The notes beneath the pieces were generated by a model, which was not told where the DNA came from, did not search any database, and worked only from the letters and a program-made list of their open reading frames with translations. Shown here one piece after another: positions 58,137-64,000 of a stretch of 64,000 nucleotides of DNA (positions within the stretch are counted from its first letter, which is position 1; each line of letters starts with the position of its first letter). The position numbers and the translations under genes are program-made. The stretch is from Brachionus manjavacas (Eukaryota; Rotifera; Eurotatoria; Ploima; Brachionidae): the NCBI GenBank assembly GCA_019054805.1, contig JAHQIY010000004.1:1364001-1428000 (forward strand). Direction: 5' to 3'.

Positions 58137-58310
58137 AAGAAGGACTGGTTTGCACTGGGTAATAATTGAAGTGTAGATGATCAACTCGATGCAGGAGTCA
58201 CTTGAATTTTGTTATTAATATAAATTCCGAATAAAAGGGTTAACTTGACAAAATCTTATTTTTTCTTTAAATAATTAATCCCCAATTAAGCCCCTGAATA
58301 TCTCTGGTAA
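58137..58310 (+). mobile_element. SINE body fragment
   Basis: GGGTAATAATTGAAGTGTAG and ATGATCAACTCGATGCAG match the reverse complement of the 19.2-kb element body. GAATATCTCT near 58286 matches another part of it. Confidence 0.5.
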
Positions 58311-58984
58311 GGGAACAGGCTTACAATAAGGATGGATTATCACATTTAGCTAAAAAATGAAATTTTACGTAAAATTTTGAAATATAAAAGATTTAAAGCA
58401 AAAAAAACAATTTTTTTTTCACTTTTTTTTGTTCTTAAACCAAAAATTTATTTTGCTACTTTTCCACTGTAAAAATTACATTTTTAATGTTAAATTACGT
58501 CAAAAAATTCTAAAAAAATGAAAAAAAAAAAGGAATTATTTTACAAAAATGGTGGATTTTTTTTAGTTGACTATTAAATCGTTAATTACGTTAATTTACG
58601 TAAAATAATCAAGTCGTAGAAGCACTGCACTTCAATTTGGGACAATTGTTTATAAAATTTTATCAAATTTATCGGAATTTAAATTTTATGTTATTTCACT
58701 AAATTTTACAAATTAATAAACCGACTAAAAAGATTTAGTCGATTTAGCATTCGACTATTTTTCGTCTATTTGAAATTTGACTATTGTAAAGTCTCAAGTT
58801 TGGACTTAAGGGATTTAAGCCAAGAAACAAACAAAACAATTAAATTTAGTTGATAGTTTATTAAATGGAATCCGAATTATTAAAACTGAAAGTAATGGTT
58901 TATATACTGAACATAAATAGTAATTACCCTGCAGAAAAAGAAAAAGCATGTTTGTAAAGGACTAGAGAAAAAGAACGAAAGAAC

Positions 58985-59070
58985 TGAGTGTAGTTGTGAC
59001 TGGATCCCAACACTATTTTTTAGTCGATTTTTGAATTTTACCAATCGACTGGAGTCGATTGCCAACACTA
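58985..59070. repeat. Two hAT-type right ends in tandem
   Basis: CCCAACACTA near 58994 and GCCAACACTA near 59070 are both of the hAT form (reverse of TAGTGTTGG). TTTAGTCGAT words lie between and upstream. Left partners were not identified. Confidence 0.35.
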
Positions 59071-59889
59071 ATAATAAGCATTCTTTAAAAAAAATCGAAT
59101 TAATTAACCAAAATATTTTGAAAAATAAATACATTTTATTAAACTATCGGCTTTGACAAACCTGTTTGAAAAATCGAACTAATTTGACCAGAAACCAATC
59201 CTAGATCGATTTATCTCAATAAAAAGAAGAAATACAATAAATAAGGACATGGCTGTTACCTGTCATTTTAATTTTAAAGGATCTTTAAAGAAATCTCAGA
59301 GAATTTTATAGAGTTATTTTTAGAGGTTATCGTACATTTTTCTCTAAAATTGGAATTTCTCTATTTTTTCTCAAAAATCGGTCAAATTGTAAAGATTTTT
59401 TAAAGAATCTTTAAAGAGACTTCAAAATGTTTGACTGGGTAATCATCATTAAAAGTTGGCTTGGTATCATATATAACTAAAGATTTATTTTTGAATTTAA
59501 AGATAAGAAATTTTGAAAAAAAAAATGGTTTTGATTAATTCTGTAGCAGAAGCGCAATTAAGCATTGTTTTATTTTGTCATAGATTCAGAATTTTTGGTA
59601 AGTTTTACAATATGGCAAGTTTTTTTTCTATTTTACATTTCTAGAAATAATTGCGTGATAACATTTCAAATTTTAACATGCTTAGATATTGAGTTTTAGC
59701 GAAACAACGAAATTTCGAAATTTCAGAAAAATTGAATAGAAATAAGAAATTTCCATAAGATGAATCTTTCCTATAATTAGGGTAATTTTTACGCTTTTAA
59801 TGAATTTTAAAAAAGATGATGCATTTTCCTCAATTTTATTTTTAAATATCCTTGAATAAAAGAAAGATCCTTGAAGATCGTCAAAACTA

Positions 59890-60445
59890 CTAGAAATCGG
59901 CTGTCATAGTGAGGACGCCTCTTCGGCCTGGAACCCTCACAACAAAGCATACATTAAAATACTCGAGTGATTTCAAAGACGAGCCACAAAACTTCTCACG
60001 TTGAAAGATTAGATAAACCCAACTTAACGACATTAGAAGAGAGAAAATTGAGGGGAGATGCAGTACAGTATTAAAAAAGATTTTAAAATAGAAAACGGTC
60101 TTAACATTGTAAACTGGTACAATTCTAACGCTCTAGCGAATTCGATGGTCCAGCGAGTGAAATTAGAGGATACAAACATAGAAAACCGAGACAACTAATA
60201 GCTGACTGCGGTCAAAGAGAATTTTTTATTATTAACCGTATCGTCACCGTTTGGAATCAACTTCCAGCCACAGTAATTCAATCAAGAATCAAGAAAGACT
60301 TCTAAGCGAATTACGACAAATATAAAAAATCGGCTGTCATAGTGAGGAAAACTCTCACTCGCAGGATTATTCCTGTTACAGCAGGAGACTTGATAAGAGA
60401 GACTAGTTATAATGTCGGTTTTTACTTTAAAAAATAAAAATTAAT
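59890..60445 (+). mobile_element. LINE RT C-terminal relic
   Basis: Pieces in different frames: SAWNPHNKAYIKILE, FQRRATKLLTLKD, NGLNIVNWYNSNALAN and QREFFIINRIVTVWNQLPAT, matching the order of LINE RT C-termini. Several stops and shifts. AATCGGCTGTCATAGTGAGG occurs at both 59895 and 60330. Confidence 0.65.
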
Positions 60446-60861
60446 TAAATTAGTCTGAGATAACTTATTCGAGTTATTGACTAATCTATTAGTCAAAAAA
60501 CTTCGTCTTACCTTGGATAGTTGTTTGTCAAACCTCTTTTTTTGCCTTCAGATAATGCTTGCAGAATCGTTTAAGAAGCTAAGGTTTCTTGGAGCAAATT
60601 GGGATGGGTTAGGTATCACTCGGAGTAGAGAGGCAACTAGATTCGTTAAGGAAATGTCCATATCGAGTTTTTTAGTGACAGTTTTTAAAACTGAATTTAT
60701 GTTAATTCGGTTTCATGTTTACTGTTAACATTTTTCTAATTGGTTATTTTGTGAAAAATAATCTTAAACATTCTAGTTAAAAGAAAACAATACAAAAATA
60801 AAAACAGATTAAATTTTCAATTATTTTGGTTTTAATTAATGAAGTTAAAAAATTAGATTAT
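60446..60861. other. Spacer with an uncalled ORF
   Basis: TTGACTAAT-CT-ATTAGTCAA palindrome at about 60476-60495. The 83-codon ORF 60477-60728 has balanced composition (LRFLGANWDGLGITRSREAT) but no domain I recognise. Confidence 0.3.
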
Positions 60862-60990
60862 TATTTATTTATTTGTTTTCTGTACCGAGCAAAAGCTCCT
60901 TCAGATTAAAAAAAAAAAAATCAAAATAAAAAAAAGTTAAATAAGATAGAATAAAAAATTTAAAAAATAAAATGTAATAAAATGGTTTAA
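60862..60990 (-). mobile_element. 3' end of the 39.5-kb LINE family, inverted
   Basis: The minus strand reads GGAGCTTTTGCTCGGTACAG then AAACAAATAAATAAATAAT, matching 40190-40225. Confidence 0.75.
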
Positions 60991-61367
60991 AATAGAGCTA
61001 GAGAGTTAAAGGATGCATATTTTTAAAAAATTGATTGATCACTGATTCCTCTCTTTTAAAATAACTGCAACACATGATGAGGCGGCTTTTGAGCCATTAG
61101 AGCGAAAATTAAGCGGGAAAAAACTTTAGATCAACTTTTAAATCGAACAATGAGGATTCATGAATATTTTTATTGATGCAATATATCGCTTTTGTTCTAC
61201 TGTTCAATTAACCGCCTTTTAAAAGGGGTTAGTTTATTTGTGTTATCTTGGTATTGAGAAAATTTCAATAAGTGACTGTAAGATAAAGGTTTAAAAATTG
61301 TCTTCATTTTTATTGGCTTGTTCAATTATCTGTGTTTCAATAAATTATAATAAATTAATTTTTCTTT

Positions 61368-61925
61368 TTGTCACTCAACTCAATTGAAAAACTCCAAATG
61401 CGGAATCCCTCCTTTTCTCTGACGTTAAGGGAAGGACCCCTCATGAGAGTGAGAGGGTACCTTAGTTATTATCTGAGGTTCGCGGGTAAGGTGGGGCCCA
61501 TAATTAATACCTTCCTTCGCATGACTGTTACCACCAGGCGCGATTACTGGTGGTAAATGAGCCTGATCCTTAAATGCGACAGGCTAAAATTTACGAGTCC
61601 CCCCAGGAAACAGCGCATCTGGTATACAGATGCTAGTGAGTATCAGCTTGGGGTCGTAGATGGCTACTCGGGAAGGGATTTCTCAGTAGCGGCCTCAACG
61701 GAAGCTATACTCTACAATGAGGCAGCTGCGTCAATCATCCCAGGACTCATGTCCGATCACCCGTCGATACTTAGGCTCTTCATCGACAATAAAGCAGTGA
61801 TCGGACTATGGAAGAGAGTAAGAGCCAAATGGTATCGGTTCTACAGCACTGGGGCTGCTAACATGCACCGATTCCTTTCACTAATCATCATGGTGAACTG
61901 GATGAGAACCATTTTAGGAAATTAG
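61368..61925 (+). mobile_element. Retroelement fossil: RT thumb and RNase H fragment
   Basis: Pieces GYLSYYLRFAGKVGPIINTF (RT thumb/connection style), IWYTDASEYQLGVV (RNase H first Asp, TDAS), LYNEAAASIIPGLM (Glu) and LFIDNKAVIGLW (third Asp) support an RT-RNase H polyprotein fragment of an LTR, DIRS or pararetrovirus-like element. It is broken and has no LTR, gag or integrase nearby. The base composition is near half G+C, quite unlike the flanks, so arrival may be recent. Family not resolved. Confidence 0.55.
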
Positions 61926-62753
61926 TTGTAATTAGTTGTAAGGAAATTACATATCAGTATAGTATTTTGCCAAGTCACCAAGTTAAACTGTTTAATACAT
62001 TCTATTATTAACGTGTCCTTTTTAGAGACTTTAAAAAAATTTATTTATTTTTTCTAACGAGTCTATATCTTAAACTCCGCGTAAACTGAAAATTTTAATT
62101 CTATTACATCGATCCTTATCATCACTTTTGCTCGGGTAGGAAATGGTTTACTATTTATTTCAAGTTTAAAAATGTTATTTCTTTAGAACCTTCAAAAGAT
62201 TTCATCACATCACAAATGTTAAGATATGGTTAACTTTTGTTGTTTTCGCTATTGTAGAATATGAAATAATTTGATTTTCAATAATTTGATATTTATTCAA
62301 TTCAGAGCTGGTCGAAAGTCCAAAAGAAGAAGCTTTGACTTTTTATTATTTTAAAATACTTCGCTCTTTTACTAATTATAATTAGTAATTTTTACTTATC
62401 CTAGTTAGTTGTTAAACATAGCTTGAAACAATGTCCATCAATCCTATGTTAAAAAGACCCTAAGTCATCGACCATGTTTTAAAATCAATTAGCATTAAAT
62501 GCAGCTTTTGAGTAAAAAAAAATTTTAAACTAATAAGAGTAAATCTCAAATCCAGCCTTTTTTCTTTTAGAATATGTAATAATTAATTACATAGCAAGAG
62601 TTAATTACATAGTTTCCATGTTATAAGAATTAAAATTTAATTAGCTAAAAAATATCCTGAATATTGAATATTTTCCAAAAATAAAGCCCAAATTTAACTT
62701 TTACTCTAAAAAATTGTCTCTACTCTCAAAAAAAAATAATAATTAAAAAAACC
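61926..62753. other. AT-rich spacer
   Basis: Nothing recognised. Confidence 0.4.
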
Positions 62754-63163
62754 CAGACTTGTTTTTAAGTCAAAGTTGTGACTTAAAATTTTTTTTTTAG
62801 AAAAAGGCTAAGTAAAGCCAGTCATCTTGACTGTCAAAATTTTGGACCGTTTAAAAAATCGGTAAAAAAAAAGCGGGCAGTCAAAGATACGGTCAGCATT
62901 GTGGCGGGCGGTCATTTAGCCGTTCAGCTTGGCGGCCAGAGTTTTGGACTGCCGCGCTGAAAAAAAGAGGTTAAAATATCAAAAAAAATATTAAAAAGTT
63001 AATATAATTAAATATGTTTATTAATTAAAAAAAAAACCCATATTTTAATTAGAAAAAAATAAAAAAATACCAACGGTCATTGACTTGACTTAAAAAAAAA
63101 AAAAAATTAAGTCAAGTCATTGACTTGACTTGACTTAAGACTTGTGACTTAAAAACAACTCTG
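62754..63163. mobile_element. Non-autonomous hAT element, 410 bp
   Basis: Ends CAGACTTGTTTTTAAGTCAA (62754) and the reverse complement of CAGAGTTGTTTTTAAGTCAC (63163). Flanked by an exact 8-bp duplication AAAAAACC (62746-62753 and 63164-63171). The interior has AAGTCAAGTCATTGACTTGA-type palindromes and a GC-rich piece at 62870-62960 that may be another nested element. Confidence 0.85.
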
Positions 63164-63462
63164 AAAAAACCCCGAGAGCATTTTTGTAAGAAATTAAAGG
63201 GAAAATTAAAAAGTTTATAAAAAAAATTTAATCTTTTCGATACGTTAATTTTATTTGAGTTTTAGTTAAATGAATGATCAATTGATGAAATGTTAACTTT
63301 TATTCGGTCTGATAATTTTTCCATTTTCATCCGTGGAAGCTTCCTCTCTTTCTTGGTATTGTTTCACTCTAATGTTCTGTATTTACCATTTTTGAATTTT
63401 AGTTAAGATTTTAGAATTTAGATCTATATCTTTTAAAACATAGCGTCCTGTTAATTAAGTAC

Positions 63463-63596
63463 CTGAAGTTTGAGCCAATTGAATATTTACAGGAGTTAAA
63501 ATATGATTTATAATAGAGTTCCTACTTAAAGTTGAAAAAGGTCCACTCTGTAATCGATCTAACTGCAATTGAGTATGATTATGCTCAAATGGATTG
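63463..63596 (-). CDS. Possible internal exon
   Basis: The minus strand has ACATAG (acceptor) before 63596 and CTTCAG|GTACTT (donor) at 63463. The frame between encodes NPFEHNHTQLQLDRLQSG, then PFSTLSRNSIINHILTP and VNIQLAQTS, with more balanced composition than the AT noise around. No domain recognised. It could be a disordered part of a host protein whose other exons lie outside. Confidence 0.25.
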
Positions 63597-64000
63597 CTAT
63601 GTATTTGACCAAAATGAATAAGGAAATATTTTTTTGAAAGTAAAGACAATTTTTTTGTTTGAGTAAAAGGCAAGAAAAATATTAAATTTAAAAAAAAAAT
63701 TTAAAATTTTTTTTTAATAAGAAAACTAATTTTTAAAACAGCCCTGATACTACTAAATAAGTCTATTTAAGAATATTCTACAATTGATTAATTTTTTTAA
63801 ATGAAATTTGAACTCAGATAACATAAATTTGTGAACAAATCATCAAAAAAATTTAGAATCCTATGGAAAAAATTAATATACAGTTATTTGTCCAAAAATA
63901 CAATTTTGAATTTGTCCATAATTTTATATTTCTACATTTTTATATTTTTAGCGTCCGCCGTCAAAAGAGAGCCACTGAACTGGTTCTTTAACTGAAAATT
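63597..64000. other. AT-rich edge of window
   Basis: Nothing firm; TTTTTAG at about 63951 followed by less AT-rich sequence could be another acceptor. Confidence 0.3.

Noticed and set aside
54021-59070. One 5-kb hAT element from TAGTGTTGGG (54021) to CCAACACTA (59070)
   Set aside because: No matching 8-bp duplication, and a complete hAT with its own duplication lies between.
1-64000. CRISPR arrays, bacterial operons, rRNA or tRNA genes
   Set aside because: No regular repeat-spacer pattern, no ribosome-binding-site-led gene runs and no full tRNA fold; spliced genes show the DNA is eukaryotic.

Overview
The window is very AT-rich eukaryotic DNA: small introns of about 50-63 bp, spliced genes, and a dense litter of transposable-element relics of many kinds. 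There are no bacterial operons, no CRISPR array and no recognisable tRNA or rRNA gene. Its clearest content is three complete genes for P2X receptors (ATP-gated cation channels), all on the minus strand in a tandem array. P2X genes are missing from Drosophila and Caenorhabditis but present in many other invertebrates. Base composition, tiny introns, LINE/MULE/hAT content and P2X together fit a small-bodied spiralian such as a monogonont rotifer; that placement is inference from memory of such genomes, not proof.

Layout. 0-9 kb: a dispersed repeat, a broken IRG-like GTPase gene, several LINE fragments and a broken UBXN1-like gene piece. 9.2-18.2 kb: a glycine-rich secreted protein gene and P2X gene A, whose 7-kb fourth intron is filled with an LTR-element relic, a LINE RT relic, a long-TIR element and a mariner. 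18.2-21.4 kb: a MITE and a SINE-like element. 21.4-25.6 kb: P2X gene B, whose 2.9-kb intron holds a MULE transposon. 25.6-43.3 kb: AT-rich spacer with a mariner fragment, a nearly intact LINE (28.3-30.5 kb), more LINE relics, a piggyBac-like relic, a pogo-type MITE and a candidate small membrane-protein ORF. 43.3-51.0 kb: P2X gene C, again with TE-filled introns. 51-64 kb: spacer with hAT-type non-autonomous elements, LINE 3' ends, a GC-richer retroelement RNase H fossil and one possible exon.

I joined the P2X exons by reading splice sites and homology between the copies. All three give uninterrupted proteins (430, 420 and 420 aa) that keep the P2X signatures: a TxR site before TM1, the KVK ATP-binding lysines, ten ectodomain cysteines, the NFR motif, the K before TM2, the GxGGKF or similar entry to TM2 and a YxxxK tail. 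Genes B and C share an intron that must be spliced as GC-AG; gene A lacks it. Everything else of note is mobile DNA, much of it nested or chimeric.
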